A stretch of DNA of 64,000 nucleotides from Rippkaea orientalis PCC 8801 (lineage in GTDB: Bacteria > Cyanobacteriota > Cyanobacteriia > Cyanobacteriales > Microcystaceae), in NCBI RefSeq assembly GCF_000021805.1, contig NC_011726.1, positions 3,690,097 to 3,754,096 of the forward strand. The letters are read 5' to 3'. Under the pieces are notes generated by a model. The model was given only the letters and a program-made list of their open reading frames with translations, searched no databases and was not told the origin of the DNA. Position 1 is the stretch's first letter, and each line of letters begins with the position of its first letter. The translations under genes were made by a program, and so were the position numbers. Below, in pieces: positions 36,610 to 46,215 of the stretch.

Positions 36610-37665
36610 TTATTTATAAGTTTTTAAATCTGAAGCTAATTGAATAGCAGCTTTCATACTAGCTTCTCTAGCAATTCCCTTTCCGGCAATATCAAAGGCT
36701 GTTCCGTGATCAGGAGAAGTGCGAATAAACGGTAAACCAATGGTGGTATTAATCGCTTGATCAAACGCCATTAATTTAACGGGAATTAACCCTTGATCAT
36801 GATATAATGCTAAATAACCATCTCCTGCAATATTATTGTTATCGTGATCTAATCCATACCAAGCTTGGGCGGGTTTAACCCACATCGTATCAGGAGGAAC
36901 TAAACCCACTAAACTAACAGTCGGATACTGTTTTTGTTGGCTTTTGAGCCAATCAAATAACCAATCTTTTTCCTCGGTTCCTATCTGTCCCTCTTCTCCA
37001 CTATGGGGGTTTAAACCCGCAATAATAATCTGGGGATTTTTGATAGCAAAGTCTTGTTGTAAACAGTTAATTAATAATTGCAACTTTAAGGTCATTAATT
37101 GCGAGGTTAATGTAGCTGAAACTTGATTTAGGGGAATATGGGTTGTCGCTAAGAGAGTCCGTAACGTCCAACCCGTATAGGGCGATCGCGCCACAAACAA
37201 CATCCCAAACTTATCAACCCCCGCTTTTTGCGCTAAGACCTCTGTTTGTCCAGGGTAATGATAACCTGCTGCCTTCCAGCAAGACTTAGCAATAGGGGCA
37301 GTGACAATACCCTGAAATTCCCCTGAAAGTGTTAAATTAATTGCCTCCTGTAAGTAAGCAAAACTCGCCTTACCACTGGCTGCATTGCCCCTTCCTAGGA
37401 TAATTTCGGCTTTTGTTGTGGTATCTAGGGGAATATCGACTAAATCGAGGGTATCAGGATGGGCTAAAGAGACTCCTTGACTGTGCAAACGCTGGTAAGT
37501 GTCTTGGAGAAGCGATCGCGTCCCAATAACGGTTAGACGGCAATTTTCCACCAATAAGGGATCAGCCAAGGCTTTCAGAATGACTTCTGGACCAATTCCC
37601 GCCGGATCACCCATCGTTACGGCTAAATGGGGAATCTTGGCCGGTCTTTCAACTTCTGACTTCAT
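36610..37665 (-). CDS. pdxA: 4-hydroxythreonine-4-phosphate dehydrogenase
   Basis: PdxA oxidises 4-phosphohydroxy-L-threonine in pyridoxal phosphate synthesis. The 351-residue product starts with [21 protein letters not shown]. Later it has [21 protein letters not shown] and the metal-site segment [30 protein letters not shown] and [13 protein letters not shown] are also diagnostic. Length and motifs are complete. It is divergent from petM with a 59-bp gap. Confidence 0.95.
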   Translation of the reverse strand: MKSEVERPAKIPHLAVTMGDPAGIGPEVILKALADPLLVENCRLTVIGTRSLLQDTYQRLHSQGVSLAHPDTLDLVDIPLDTTTKAEIILGRGNAASGKASFAYLQEAINLTLSGEFQGIVTAPIAKSCWKAAGYHYPGQTEVLAQKAGVDKFGMLFVARSPYTGWTLRTLLATTHIPLNQVSATLTSQLMTLKLQLLINCLQQDFAIKNPQIIIAGLNPHSGEEGQIGTEEKDWLFDWLKSQQKQYPTVSLVGLVPPDTMWVKPAQAWYGLDHDNNNIAGDGYLALYHDQGLIPVKLMAFDQAINTTIGLPFIRTSPDHGTAFDIAGKGIAREASMKAAIQLASDLKTYK

Positions 37666-37724
37666 AAACTGTTACCTTTTTGTTTTATAATATTAAATAA
37701 TAAATCGTTTAAGGAGATAACAAC

Positions 37725-37838
37725 ATGACGGCAGAAAGTATGATGTTTAACGGGGCTGTTTTATTAATGGTTCTGGTTTTAGTTGGTTTAGCTTGGGGCT
37801 TTCTTCTCCTTAAAATTCAAGGGGGAGAAGCCGAATAA
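37725..37838 (+). CDS. petM: Cytochrome b6f complex subunit 7 (PetM)
   Basis: This 37-residue protein, [13 protein letters not shown] and then a single membrane helix ending [14 protein letters not shown], matches PetM. PetM is one of the small one-helix subunits at the edge of the b6f dimer. AAGGAG lies nine bases before the ATG. It is 88 bases upstream of the Psb28-type gene on the same strand. petB is also in this window, 37 kb away. Confidence 0.95.
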   Translation: MTAESMMFNGAVLLMVLVLVGLAWGFLLLKIQGGEAE

Positions 37839-37926
37839 GCTTTTTTGGGGTTGGGGATGAAATTGGATTGACCATTTTCTTCCCTTCAACCCAATCGTTT
37901 TTACCTAATCATGAGGTAACTTTATT

Positions 37927-38301
37927 ATGACTACTGCAATGCCTTCGATTGAATTTTTTGTCGGTATTTCTGAAGAACTCAGCAATGTCAGTTTACGTCG
38001 GAGTAAAGAAACAGGAATCCGCAATGTTTTACTGATTTTTGATACCTTAAAATCCCTAGAAAAATTCAAAAGTTTCACCCAACAAACCTACGGCGATTTA
38101 CGGTTAATTGATTGTGAAGGCGAAATTAGCGTTAAACCTTCTTCCCTAAAAATTATTTGGGGAGGAGATGAAGGAGACGAGTTAAGGCAGGTTCGTTGTG
38201 GGTTTGAAATCGAACAAGACGACCACTGGGATCGTTTTATGCGTTTTATGAACCGTTATGCAGAAGCTAACGGGATGGGTTATCAAGATACTAACAAATA
38301 A
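37927..38301 (+). CDS. Photosystem II assembly protein Psb28, Psb28-2-like
   Basis: The 124-residue protein carries the Psb28 signature at the end, WDRFMRFMNRYAEANGMGYQ, and RLIDCEGEISV in the middle. The N-terminus SIEFFVGISEELSNVSLRRSK and the GGDEGDEL stretch fit the Psb28-2 paralogue of Synechocystis better than Psb28-1, which starts with a QFS-type sequence. Psb28 proteins bind PSII assembly intermediates at the cytoplasmic side near CP47 and cytochrome b559. The paralogue call is from memory of both types. Confidence 0.85.
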   Translation: MTTAMPSIEFFVGISEELSNVSLRRSKETGIRNVLLIFDTLKSLEKFKSFTQQTYGDLRLIDCEGEISVKPSSLKIIWGGDEGDELRQVRCGFEIEQDDHWDRFMRFMNRYAEANGMGYQDTNK

Positions 38302-38323
38302 TTTACTTGAGTTAATCAATTTT

Positions 38324-39247
38324 ATGAAAATTGCAATCACTGGAGCTACCGGATTTGTTGGCAGTCGCTTAGTTGAAAAATTAAACAACGAAGGACATCA
38401 ATTATTAATTTTAACCCGTAATCCCAACAAGGCACAGCGAATTTATCCAGCTTCAGCTTTCCCTAATTTACAAATAATTGGTTATCAACCCACCGCATCA
38501 GGAGAGTGGCAAAAAGCGATTTCAGGGTGTGATGGAGTGGTGAATTTAGCCGGAGAACCCATTGCAGAACGGTGGACTCCTGAACACAAAAAAGCTATCC
38601 TAGAAAGCCGTCAACTAGGAACGCGAAAAATTGTCGAAGCTATTGCTCAAGCTGAAGTTAAACCAACTGTCTTAGTTAACGCTTCAGCCATTGGGTATTA
38701 TGGCACCAGTGAGAGCAAAATTTTTGAGGAAAATAGCCCCCCAGGAGCGGATTTTTTAGCCCAAGTTTGTCAAGCTTGGGAAACCGAAGCCAAAGAAGTT
38801 AAACAAGCGGGAACTCGCCTCGTTATTCTGCGTATTGGCATTGTTTTAGGGAATGGTGGAGCTTTAGCAAAAATGATTCCTCCCTTTAAACTCTTTGCCG
38901 GAGGACCATTAGGAAATGGCCGTCAATGGTTTTCTTGGATTCATCGAGAAGACTTAGTTAATTTAATGATTCAATCCCTTAAACGGACAGAGATTGAAGG
39001 TATATTGAACGCTACTGCTCCTAACCCTGTACGCATGGTTAAACTCTGTGAAAGCCTAGGGGAAATTATGCACCGTCCCTCTTGGTTGCCTGTGCCTGAT
39101 TTTGCCTTAGAAGTCTTATTAGGAGAGAGTTCAAAAGTGGTTTTAGAAGGTCAACAAGTCTTACCCAATAAAACCCAATCAGTGGGATTTGAATATCAAT
39201 ATCCTGAGATCAAACAAGCTTTAGAAGATATTGTTCCTCAGATGTAA
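38324..39247 (+). CDS. TIGR01777-family NAD-dependent epimerase-like protein
   Basis: From the ATG at 38324 the protein has 307 residues and begins with the Rossmann motif MKIAITGATGFVGSRL. DGVVNLAGEPIAERWTPEHK at about 73-92 and NASAIGYYG at about 123-131 (with the YG-x pattern of this family) follow, then FSWIHREDLV. This matches the TIGR01777 group, relatives of cell-division inhibitor SulA-like or epimerase-type SDR proteins found in cyanobacteria and plastids. The reaction is unknown. It is 43 bases upstream of ruvB. Confidence 0.9.
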   Translation: MKIAITGATGFVGSRLVEKLNNEGHQLLILTRNPNKAQRIYPASAFPNLQIIGYQPTASGEWQKAISGCDGVVNLAGEPIAERWTPEHKKAILESRQLGTRKIVEAIAQAEVKPTVLVNASAIGYYGTSESKIFEENSPPGADFLAQVCQAWETEAKEVKQAGTRLVILRIGIVLGNGGALAKMIPPFKLFAGGPLGNGRQWFSWIHREDLVNLMIQSLKRTEIEGILNATAPNPVRMVKLCESLGEIMHRPSWLPVPDFALEVLLGESSKVVLEGQQVLPNKTQSVGFEYQYPEIKQALEDIVPQM

Positions 39248-39290
39248 TTAGCTTCTCAATAATATTACGCCCTTAATCCGATTCTCAATC

Positions 39291-40373
39291 ATGGCTATTA
39301 AACGCTCAGGTAATTCTGATCGCCCAGCTAAAAACCCTTCCTCTACCCCAGGGACTAACGCTCCCACCCTATTGTCACCAACACCCACCCATCAAGAAAA
39401 AGAAACCTCAGAGGAAAAGATTCGCCCCCATCGCTTAGAGGATTATATCGGACAGAAAGATCTTAAAAGTATTTTAGCGATCGCCATGGAGGCCGCCAAA
39501 ACCCGACAAGATTCCCTCGATCACTTGTTGTTGTATGGTCCTCCTGGGTTGGGAAAAACGACAATTTCTTTGATTTTAGCCTCAGAAATGGGGGTTAATT
39601 GCAAAATTACGGCGGCTCCTGCCCTAGAACGTCCTAGGGATATTACAGGACTTCTGATTAATCTAAAACCAGGGGATATTCTGTTTATTGACGAAATTCA
39701 CCGTCTTAATCGCTTAACAGAGGAATTACTTTACCCCGCGATGGAAGATTACCGTCTTGATATTACCATCGGCAAAGGCAAGGCAGCGAGGACTCAAAGT
39801 ATTCATTTACCGAAATTTACCTTAATTGGGGCAACAACAAAGGTAGGGGCGTTAACCTCACCGTTGCGCGATCGCTTTGGATTGATTCAACGATTACGCT
39901 TTTATGAAGTGGACGAATTAACGTTAATTGTGTTACGAACTGCCCAAATTTTAGATACTGCTGTGACGGAAGAAGGCGCAACAGAAATTGCTCGTCGTTC
40001 CCGTGGAACTCCCCGTATTGCTAACCGTTTATTGAGAAGAGTTCGGGATTATATGCAGGTGAAAAATGGAACAACCATTGATCAAGAATTAGCCTCCGAA
40101 GCGTTGGATATTTATCAGGTAGATAAGCAGGGGTTGGATTGGATTGATCGTCTCATTTTAGAAACTATGATTAATCAGTTTAAAGGGGGTCCCGTGGGGT
40201 TAGAAGCGATCGCCGCGTCAACGGGGGAAGATGCCAAAACGATTGAGGAGGTTTATGAACCCTATTTATTACAAATTGGCTTTCTTAATCGCACCCCTAG
40301 GGGAAGAGTCGTTAGTGCTGTTGCTTATCAACATTTAGGGTTGACTTCTGAGGAACAATTATCAATTTTTTAA
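39291..40373 (+). CDS. ruvB: Holliday junction branch-migration ATPase RuvB
   Basis: RuvB is the hexameric AAA+ motor that drives RuvA-bound Holliday junctions. The 360-residue product has Walker [10 protein letters not shown] at about 83-91, Walker [11 protein letters not shown] near 130, and sensor/arginine-finger segments [19 protein letters not shown]. The winged-helix end reads [18 protein letters not shown]. About 45 Pro/Ser/Thr-rich residues precede the conserved start [11 protein letters not shown]; such extensions are common in cyanobacterial RuvB. Confidence 0.97.
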   Translation: MAIKRSGNSDRPAKNPSSTPGTNAPTLLSPTPTHQEKETSEEKIRPHRLEDYIGQKDLKSILAIAMEAAKTRQDSLDHLLLYGPPGLGKTTISLILASEMGVNCKITAAPALERPRDITGLLINLKPGDILFIDEIHRLNRLTEELLYPAMEDYRLDITIGKGKAARTQSIHLPKFTLIGATTKVGALTSPLRDRFGLIQRLRFYEVDELTLIVLRTAQILDTAVTEEGATEIARRSRGTPRIANRLLRRVRDYMQVKNGTTIDQELASEALDIYQVDKQGLDWIDRLILETMINQFKGGPVGLEAIAASTGEDAKTIEEVYEPYLLQIGFLNRTPRGRVVSAVAYQHLGLTSEEQLSIF

Positions 40374-40392
40374 TCTTGTCAAGAGAAGGTCA

Positions 40393-40893
40393 CTATTCCC
40401 AATTGGCTCGGTTTAAGCAATAAACAGAGCAATCATCCTCACCGAAGCGTCGGGCTTCAATAAATTGGAAGCCCAGACGTTCATAAAAACGGTGGGCGCG
40501 GGTATTGCTGGCAAGGGGGTCAACAAGTATCGCTGTCACAGCAGGGTCAGCAAAACATCGGGCGATGGCTTGCTGCATCATTTGAGTTCCATAGCCTTTG
40601 CCTAAATCGGTTGCTTCCCCAATCCAAATATCAATAGCACGAAGATTGTCAGGGACATCTCCCCAATAGTGGCTATCTTCGCGGGCTGGATCAATAATCT
40701 GAATAAATCCAATGGGACGACCTTCAATTTCAGCGATTAATTGCTCCCGCCAATTAGGGGTGCGGTTAAGTTCTACTTCCCAACCCCAGTCGTCATTAGG
40801 ATCTGAGGCAATTACATGAGGTTGAGTATCCCAGTATCGCAACAACTCTAAATCATCACGGGTGGCTGAGCGTAGGTTAATCTTGACACTCAT
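40393..40893 (-). CDS. GNAT-family N-acetyltransferase
   Basis: The 166-residue protein has the GNAT fold. INLRSATRDDLELLRYWD at the start, IGFIQIID near 61 and IDIWIGEATDLGKGYGTQMMQQAI at about 89-112 give the acetyl-CoA-binding Q/R-x-x-G-x-G/A loop. NTRAHRFYERLGF follows near 130. The pattern resembles AAC(6')-type aminoglycoside acetyltransferases, but the substrate is not known. Its ATG overlaps the tnpB stop (ATGA), so its expression may depend on the insertion sequence upstream. Confidence 0.88.
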   Translation of the reverse strand: MSVKINLRSATRDDLELLRYWDTQPHVIASDPNDDWGWEVELNRTPNWREQLIAEIEGRPIGFIQIIDPAREDSHYWGDVPDNLRAIDIWIGEATDLGKGYGTQMMQQAIARCFADPAVTAILVDPLASNTRAHRFYERLGFQFIEARRFGEDDCSVYCLNRANWE

Positions 40894-42254
40894 CCCGTTA
40901 AGCTCCTATCGTCGCTGTAACGGGAGATTCTTAAACTCACACTTAAGAGTTCCTGTTTCACAGATTCTTGACTAGGCAAAGCCCCCGTCAGACCATCTCC
41001 ACAGGCATTTTCTGATACGCTATGCCCTAGCGCGTCTTGATGCAGTCGCTCATGGGGGAAACCCCCAAGACCGCGCTGCATCGCATATTCTTCTACACCA
41101 CGATTTCTGATCACTTGTGCTGCCGCCACATCTCGATGGGTTTTGTATCCACATTCAGGACAATTATGTTCTCGTTCTGAAAGCAGTTTCTTGCCAGTAT
41201 GAAAACCACAATTAGGACAAATTTGTGAAGTGTAATTTTTATTAACCTCAGCCACAAAAACATCTCGTTTCCATGCCACCCATTTAAGAATGGTGACAAA
41301 TTGTCCAAAAGCAGCATCAAGACAATGCTTCGACAACATCCCTCTACCCCATGCTCTAAAATCAATATCCTCAATAAATATTGATTGAGATTGGTTACAA
41401 AGGCGATGAGCTAATTTAAAATGCCAGTCTTTTCTAGTATCAGAAATACGTTGGTGTAATCTAGCTATTTTCTGGTTTAGCTTGTGTCTGTTATTAGACC
41501 CCTTTTGCTTATTTCTTAATCTACGTTGCAGCAATTTCAGCTTGCGGTGCAGTTGATTTAAGAATCGGGGTCTTTCGACAAGCTCACCATCAGAAGTTGC
41601 TAAGAACTTATCCAAGCCTAAGTCAATGCCTAAAGGATGCCCATGAAAAGGAACATCAGGAATATTTACATCTAATTGCATTGACAGCATCACAAAATAA
41701 CCCGATGCTCTCCTTACTATTCGCGCTTGTTTTAATTCAAAACCATCAGGTATTTCTCTTGACTTTCTAAATTTAACCCATTCTAATTGTGGCAATTTAA
41801 TTTGATTACCTTTAACACAGTCTTTTAGCATTTGAGGATACACATAAGAACGCATCCTGTACTTATTTTTGAAGCGTGGAAAACCTAATTTTTTAGACTG
41901 CATATCAGCAAAAGCTCGGTCTAAAGTTCTTAAGACTTGCTGTAAGACTTGAGCGTTTACTGACTTGAGTATTTCATTAGTTTTCTTGGCTTCTGTTAAT
42001 GATTTAGCTTGATTGTGATAATTAGGATAAAGCGTATCAGAAGGGATGATATACTCCTGAATTAATGAACAAGCATTAACGGGAGATTTTCGAGACGCTA
42101 ACCAGTCCTTACGCTCCCTTAAAGCGTAGTTCCATACTGAACGACAAACATTTAAGGTGTGTTCAATTACCTCAATTTGCTGCTTGTCTGGGATTAGTTT
42201 GTACTCGTAAGTTAGGGTTAGCATTTTTCGACCTTGTGTTGATGCTTTTCTCAT
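40890..42254 (-). CDS. tnpB: RNA-guided nuclease TnpB (IS605-family)
   Basis: The 454-residue protein has the helix-turn-helix start LTYEYKLIPDKQQ and the RuvC acidic residues Asp211 (GIDLGLDKFLATS), Glu295 (FIEDIDF) and Asp375 (HRDVAAAQV). Its zinc ribbon has Cys346, Cys349, Cys365 and Cys368 (CPNCG/CPECG). All catalytic residues are present, so it should be an active omega-RNA-guided nuclease that keeps the element at its donor site. The usual family start is the ATG at 42224 (MLTLTYEY); the ATG at 42254 adds ten residues. The C-terminal 60 residues overlap the expected guide-RNA scaffold. Confidence 0.9.
   Translation of the reverse strand: MRKASTQGRKMLTLTYEYKLIPDKQQIEVIEHTLNVCRSVWNYALRERKDWLASRKSPVNACSLIQEYIIPSDTLYPNYHNQAKSLTEAKKTNEILKSVNAQVLQQVLRTLDRAFADMQSKKLGFPRFKNKYRMRSYVYPQMLKDCVKGNQIKLPQLEWVKFRKSREIPDGFELKQARIVRRASGYFVMLSMQLDVNIPDVPFHGHPLGIDLGLDKFLATSDGELVERPRFLNQLHRKLKLLQRRLRNKQKGSNNRHKLNQKIARLHQRISDTRKDWHFKLAHRLCNQSQSIFIEDIDFRAWGRGMLSKHCLDAAFGQFVTILKWVAWKRDVFVAEVNKNYTSQICPNCGFHTGKKLLSEREHNCPECGYKTHRDVAAAQVIRNRGVEEYAMQRGLGGFPHERLHQDALGHSVSENACGDGLTGALPSQESVKQELLSVSLRISRYSDDRSLTG
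40894..41050 (-). ncRNA. Predicted omega-RNA scaffold at the tnpB 3' end
   Basis: TnpB guide RNAs come from the end of tnpB and the right end of the element, and the guide is the flanking DNA. The last 50 or so codons here (from about LHQDALGH) and the right-end hairpin fit that location. The guide would be the first bases of the acetyltransferase gene. The extent is approximate and no transcript is shown. Confidence 0.35.
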
Positions 42255-42399
42255 TTTAACTTAATCTACACAAAACGTCAACTCATGTAAGGAGTCTCCC
42301 GTTGGTCGGTTTATTTATTGGCAAAAATTCATCTCACCGCTACACCGAAGGTTAGCGGGAGTCCTCTTTTTGCATTTAAAGATAGGCGGATTACCTAAA

Positions 42400-42843
42400 T
42401 TATTCAACTTCTGGAATTAGGGCTCCTGGCCGTTGTTGTCCCCATTCAATTAACTGATCAAGGATGGAACGGGAAACCCCAGAACGACGCGACGCACCTT
42501 CTAGTCCAGCCCCTCGACGTAATAGGTGGATAGCTGTTTGAACCTTCCGATACATTCGGGTTCCATGCTTAATTTGCTTATTTTGGTGGGCAACCACTAA
42601 ACCGTGGGCAATATCATTGGCCAGCTTAATAGACACTTCTTGTGCCATTTTACGGCGTAATGTTTCATCTTTATTCCTTGTTGAACGGGAGATCACAATG
42701 TTAGGAGTTGTTTTCAGAGGAACTTTATGGATCTCAGATGAGTCATTAAAACTGTCTAACTGACTAATAACGGTTTCTTTTGCCAACATAGGGCGGTCGC
42801 TCAATAGAGAACCAACCAATAAGAGCCAAGCTAAATATTTCAT
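42400..42843 (-). CDS. Secreted helical protein, unknown
   Basis: The 147-residue product has a signal peptide (YLAWLLLVGSLLS, cleavage near LAKE at about 22). The rest is basic and helical, with DETLRRKMAQEVSIKLANDIAHG near 58 and HLLRRGAGLEGASRRSGVSR near 106. The last part looks superficially like a helix-turn-helix, but an exported protein would not bind chromosomal DNA. No family was recognised. It was probably upstream of the acetyltransferase before the insertion sequence arrived. Confidence 0.6.
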   Translation of the reverse strand: MKYLAWLLLVGSLLSDRPMLAKETVISQLDSFNDSSEIHKVPLKTTPNIVISRSTRNKDETLRRKMAQEVSIKLANDIAHGLVVAHQNKQIKHGTRMYRKVQTAIHLLRRGAGLEGASRRSGVSRSILDQLIEWGQQRPGALIPEVE

Positions 42844-43081
42844 GGTAGAACGACTTAGCCGACTTGGAAAAGTCGGATATTTGTGTGCATGAACGTAGGA
42901 ACTTACTTGTTAGTTAATGTAGCGAATATACTGAGCTTTGTCGAAGACCCCTCTTATTAAGATTAACTGAGGATCATTCGCTCTCACGTTGGATTTTGCT
43001 GAAAAATCTTTCTTTTTCGTTTTCAGACTGCTATATTATTGTAGGCTAGAAATTAATAGCGATCGCCTCTTAAGAAAGCTC

Positions 43082-44800
43082 ATGAATCCCTATCGACTCT
43101 TTTCTCAAGGCTTAATGCGTCAATTGATACAAGGATTAACCTTAGCAACCCTTTCAGCCTCTTTAACTACGCTTCCGGTTGCCGCTTACCAAAGATTACA
43201 TTTTATCTATCCGCCTATCAATCGATCGCTAGGGATTGATTCCTTGACTTTGTTTGCTGAAGAAGGAATTGTTAATCGAGAATTAGAAGATTATTTGAAT
43301 TTAGCCGGGGTTAATGACCAGCAAAAAGCAGAATTTCGAGAAGCTTTACGCAAAAAAGCCCCTGTTGATCCCATCCAACTGTCCCGCTTTCTTAACTCTT
43401 CCCTTGGAGAATCTATCTTAGAACGCTTAGGAGTCCTCATTTCCATTCGCGGGGGACGCAATGGGAAATATGCCATCAGAGGGGCGATGGTTAAAGCTGC
43501 TTTAGATCCCCAAGAAGGACTGACGGTACTCAACGTCTTCCGAAACCTAGCAGTGGATATGCAGTTTAATTTAGATGATATCTTTATCACTGCTGACTAC
43601 ATCGATCTTTTAGGACGGGGAACCGATGGGGTAGTGGAGGAAATGAAACGCCTAGCAGCAATGGAAGCCAATAATGGAACCCCTGTTAATTTTTCCACAT
43701 TGCCAGATCTGCGCCAACCGGGAAGCTACGGGGTTGCTCCTGAGAGAATCTGGCAACTTAAAGATGAAAGCCGCGATCGCAATTTTGATGCTCTTGTAGT
43801 CCAGCCGCAACGCTGGCGTGAGGGCAAAATTCCCGTAGTTATTATATCCCACGGGTTAGCCTCTCGGCCGGAAGATTTTGCTGATCGTGCTAAACAACTC
43901 GCTTCCTACGGTTATTTAGTCGTCTTACCCCGACATATTGGCAGCGATACCCGACAACTGCAAGCTATGTTAGAGGGCTTTTCGCGGGAAGTCTATAAAG
44001 TCAGTGAATTTGTTGATCGTCCCCTCGATATTAGCTACGTTATTGATGAATTAGAAAGACGCAATAATCCAGAGTTTCAAGGACGTTTAGATCTGCAAAA
44101 TGTGGGCGTTATGGGGCATTCTTTTGGTGGTTACACCGCTTTAGCTGTAGCGGGTGCGTCCTTAGATTTTGCCACTCTAGAAAACCAATGCAGTCGTAGA
44201 ATTTGGGGTCCGAATCTTTCTTTATTGCTTCAATGTCAAGCTTTAGAATTGCCTCGAAAAGAGTATAATTTTCGGGATGAACGAGTGACTTCTATCTTGA
44301 TTATTAATCCGGTTACAAGTGCTATTTTCGGACAAAAAGGGCTTAATCAAGTGAAAATTCCGGTCATGATTGGGGCCGGAAGTAGTGATCCAGCAACGCC
44401 AGCGGCCGTGGAACAACTTAAAGCTTTTGTTTGGATTAATACTGATGATAAATATTTACTGTTAGTAGAAGGACAAGCTCATGTTAACTTTTCTAAGTTA
44501 GATGCGAGTACCAAAGCGTTAATTGATTCCTTACCGAATTTACAAGTTCCTAAACAAGAGATTATTGATAGTTATGGCAATGCTTTGTTACCCGCTTTTG
44601 CTGAGGTTTATGTTGCTAAAAACGAAGCTTTTCGTCCTTTTTTGACCTCAGCTTATGGAAAATATATTAGTGAACAACCTAATGCTTTGCATCTTGTCCA
44701 AGCTGAAGCCGATGTTCCTTTAAGTGAGTTATTTAATCGCTTAAAACCTGAACATTTTCCTGCTATTTATTCCCCTAGAATCAGTAATAGTAATCCCTAA
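43082..44800 (+). CDS. Secreted DUF1400 plus alpha/beta-hydrolase protein
   Basis: From the ATG at 43082 the protein has 572 residues and a signal peptide (LIQGLTLATLSASLTTLPVAAY). Residues 35-160 form DUF1400, the helical domain of cyanobacterial hydrolases: LTLFAEEGIVNRELEDYL, and PVDPIQLSRFLNSSLGE. The hydrolase domain has IPVVIISHGLASRPEDFADRA near 256, the nucleophile elbow MGHSFGGYTAL near 347, and AHVNFS near the end with a likely catalytic His. It is probably a periplasmic lipase or platelet-activating-factor-acetylhydrolase-like enzyme. An in-frame TTG upstream is not needed. Confidence 0.88.
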   Translation: MNPYRLFSQGLMRQLIQGLTLATLSASLTTLPVAAYQRLHFIYPPINRSLGIDSLTLFAEEGIVNRELEDYLNLAGVNDQQKAEFREALRKKAPVDPIQLSRFLNSSLGESILERLGVLISIRGGRNGKYAIRGAMVKAALDPQEGLTVLNVFRNLAVDMQFNLDDIFITADYIDLLGRGTDGVVEEMKRLAAMEANNGTPVNFSTLPDLRQPGSYGVAPERIWQLKDESRDRNFDALVVQPQRWREGKIPVVIISHGLASRPEDFADRAKQLASYGYLVVLPRHIGSDTRQLQAMLEGFSREVYKVSEFVDRPLDISYVIDELERRNNPEFQGRLDLQNVGVMGHSFGGYTALAVAGASLDFATLENQCSRRIWGPNLSLLLQCQALELPRKEYNFRDERVTSILIINPVTSAIFGQKGLNQVKIPVMIGAGSSDPATPAAVEQLKAFVWINTDDKYLLLVEGQAHVNFSKLDASTKALIDSLPNLQVPKQEIIDSYGNALLPAFAEVYVAKNEAFRPFLTSAYGKYISEQPNALHLVQAEADVPLSELFNRLKPEHFPAIYSPRISNSNP

Positions 44801-44903
44801 ACTGATCTATAAATATTAACTATGTACGGGCAGATTTTTGAGTTATTATTGTTACAAACAAATATCCTAAATAAACCTGTCCCTACTCAACTATTAACCA
44901 TCT

Positions 44904-46133
44904 ATGATTTCTGTTGCTGAAGCTGAATCTATTATCCTTAACTTAGTTACTCCCATTAAAGACACCGAAATTATTAGTCTAGAAGACTCTTTAGGGCGTA
45001 TTTTAGCCGAAACTGTTACCAGTCAATTAGACTTTCCTTATTGGGATAATTCAGCCATGGATGGCTATGCTGTTAAGTTTGAAGATGTTGCCCAATCGAC
45101 TCCAGAAAGTCCTACCATTTTAGAGATTATTGAAGAAATACCCGCCGGAATTAACCCCCAAAAATCCTTACAATCAGGACAAGCTTCCCGCATCTTTACG
45201 GGAGCTATGTTACCTAGGGGTGCTGATACAATTATTATGCAAGAAAACACCGAAAAAAAAGATAATCAAGTGGTTATTTTATCGAGTCCAGACTCTCCTC
45301 AAACCTTTGTGAGAAAGCAAGGAGAATATTATCAAGCAGGAAGTTCTTTATTATCCCCTGGAATACTCATTAATGCTCCAGAAATAGCTGTATTAGCAAC
45401 AGCACAATGTTCCACAATAAGGGTTTATCGTCGTCCTCGTGTTGCTATTCTTTCCACGGGAGATGAATTAGTGACTCCTTCTCAACCTCTCCAACCTGGA
45501 CAAATTGTGGATTCTAATCAATATGCTTTAGCTGCTTTTGTGAGTCGTTTAGGGGCAATTCCGATTAAATTAGGTATTGTTCCTGATGATAAAAATCAGC
45601 TATTAGAAAAGATGAAAGAAGCCATTAATTGTGCTGATTTTGTACTCTCAACCGGGGGGGTTTCTGTAGGAGATTATGATTATATAGAACAACTTTTGTC
45701 AGAATTGGGAGGAGAAATTTTAATTAATGGTATTGCTGTAACTCCTGGCAAACCTCTAACAGTAGTAAAGTTTACTAATAATGACTGTGTTTATTTTGGT
45801 ATTCCAGGGAATCCCGTATCAGCCTTAGTCAGTTGTTGGCGATTTGTACAACCAGCTATCAGAAAATTATCAGGACTTTCAGCAGATTGGTATCCTAAGT
45901 TTATTAAAGCAAAATCTTGTCAAACTTTGCGATCGCGTGGTCAACGAGAAACCTATTTTTGGGGACAATTGCAGTTAGTTGATAATCATTACGAATTTGA
46001 ATTAGCACCAGGAACTCAAAGTTCAGCCAATTTAATTAATCTAGCAGGTACTAATGCTCTCGCTATGCTACCTGTGGGAACAACTAATATTAACTCAGGG
46101 GAAGAAGTCTTAGTCATGTTCAATGTTATTTGA
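44904..46133 (+). CDS. moeA: Molybdopterin molybdotransferase MoeA
   Basis: MoeA inserts molybdate into adenylylated molybdopterin. The 409-residue product has LGRILAETVTSQLDFPYWDNSAMDGYA written as its first conserved block (LGRIL at about 28, then DNSAMDGYA). It also has IFTGAMLPRGADTIIMQE, AILSTGDELV near 181, the molybdopterin-binding STGGVSVGDYDY near 247, and GIPGNPVSALV near 298. The C-terminal domain IV is complete. It stands alone. Confidence 0.95.
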   Translation: MISVAEAESIILNLVTPIKDTEIISLEDSLGRILAETVTSQLDFPYWDNSAMDGYAVKFEDVAQSTPESPTILEIIEEIPAGINPQKSLQSGQASRIFTGAMLPRGADTIIMQENTEKKDNQVVILSSPDSPQTFVRKQGEYYQAGSSLLSPGILINAPEIAVLATAQCSTIRVYRRPRVAILSTGDELVTPSQPLQPGQIVDSNQYALAAFVSRLGAIPIKLGIVPDDKNQLLEKMKEAINCADFVLSTGGVSVGDYDYIEQLLSELGGEILINGIAVTPGKPLTVVKFTNNDCVYFGIPGNPVSALVSCWRFVQPAIRKLSGLSADWYPKFIKAKSCQTLRSRGQRETYFWGQLQLVDNHYEFELAPGTQSSANLINLAGTNALAMLPVGTTNINSGEEVLVMFNVI

Positions 46134-46215
46134 AACCATTGTTTTTACAAAATTTTAATAGTTTATCAACAAGATTTATGTTAACATTGGCTCATTAAAT
46201 AACTATCTTAGACCT

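Larger units (their letters stand above)
40890..42365 (-). mobile_element. tnpB-only IS200/IS605-type insertion sequence
   Basis: The element holds a full tnpB and no tnpA. The right end carries a subterminal hairpin CCCGTTA...TAACGGG (40894-40900/40918-40924) overlapping the end of tnpB. The left end (about 42295-42365) has CTCCCG and AGCGGGAG repeats and a TAACCTTCGGTGTAG-type hairpin. The exact tips are estimates. IS605 elements make no target duplication, so none is expected. Mobilisation would need TnpA from another copy. Confidence 0.7.

Noticed and set aside
42480-42560. Helix-turn-helix in the small gene next to the insertion sequence
   Set aside because: The protein has a signal peptide, so DNA binding is unlikely; the resemblance is slight.
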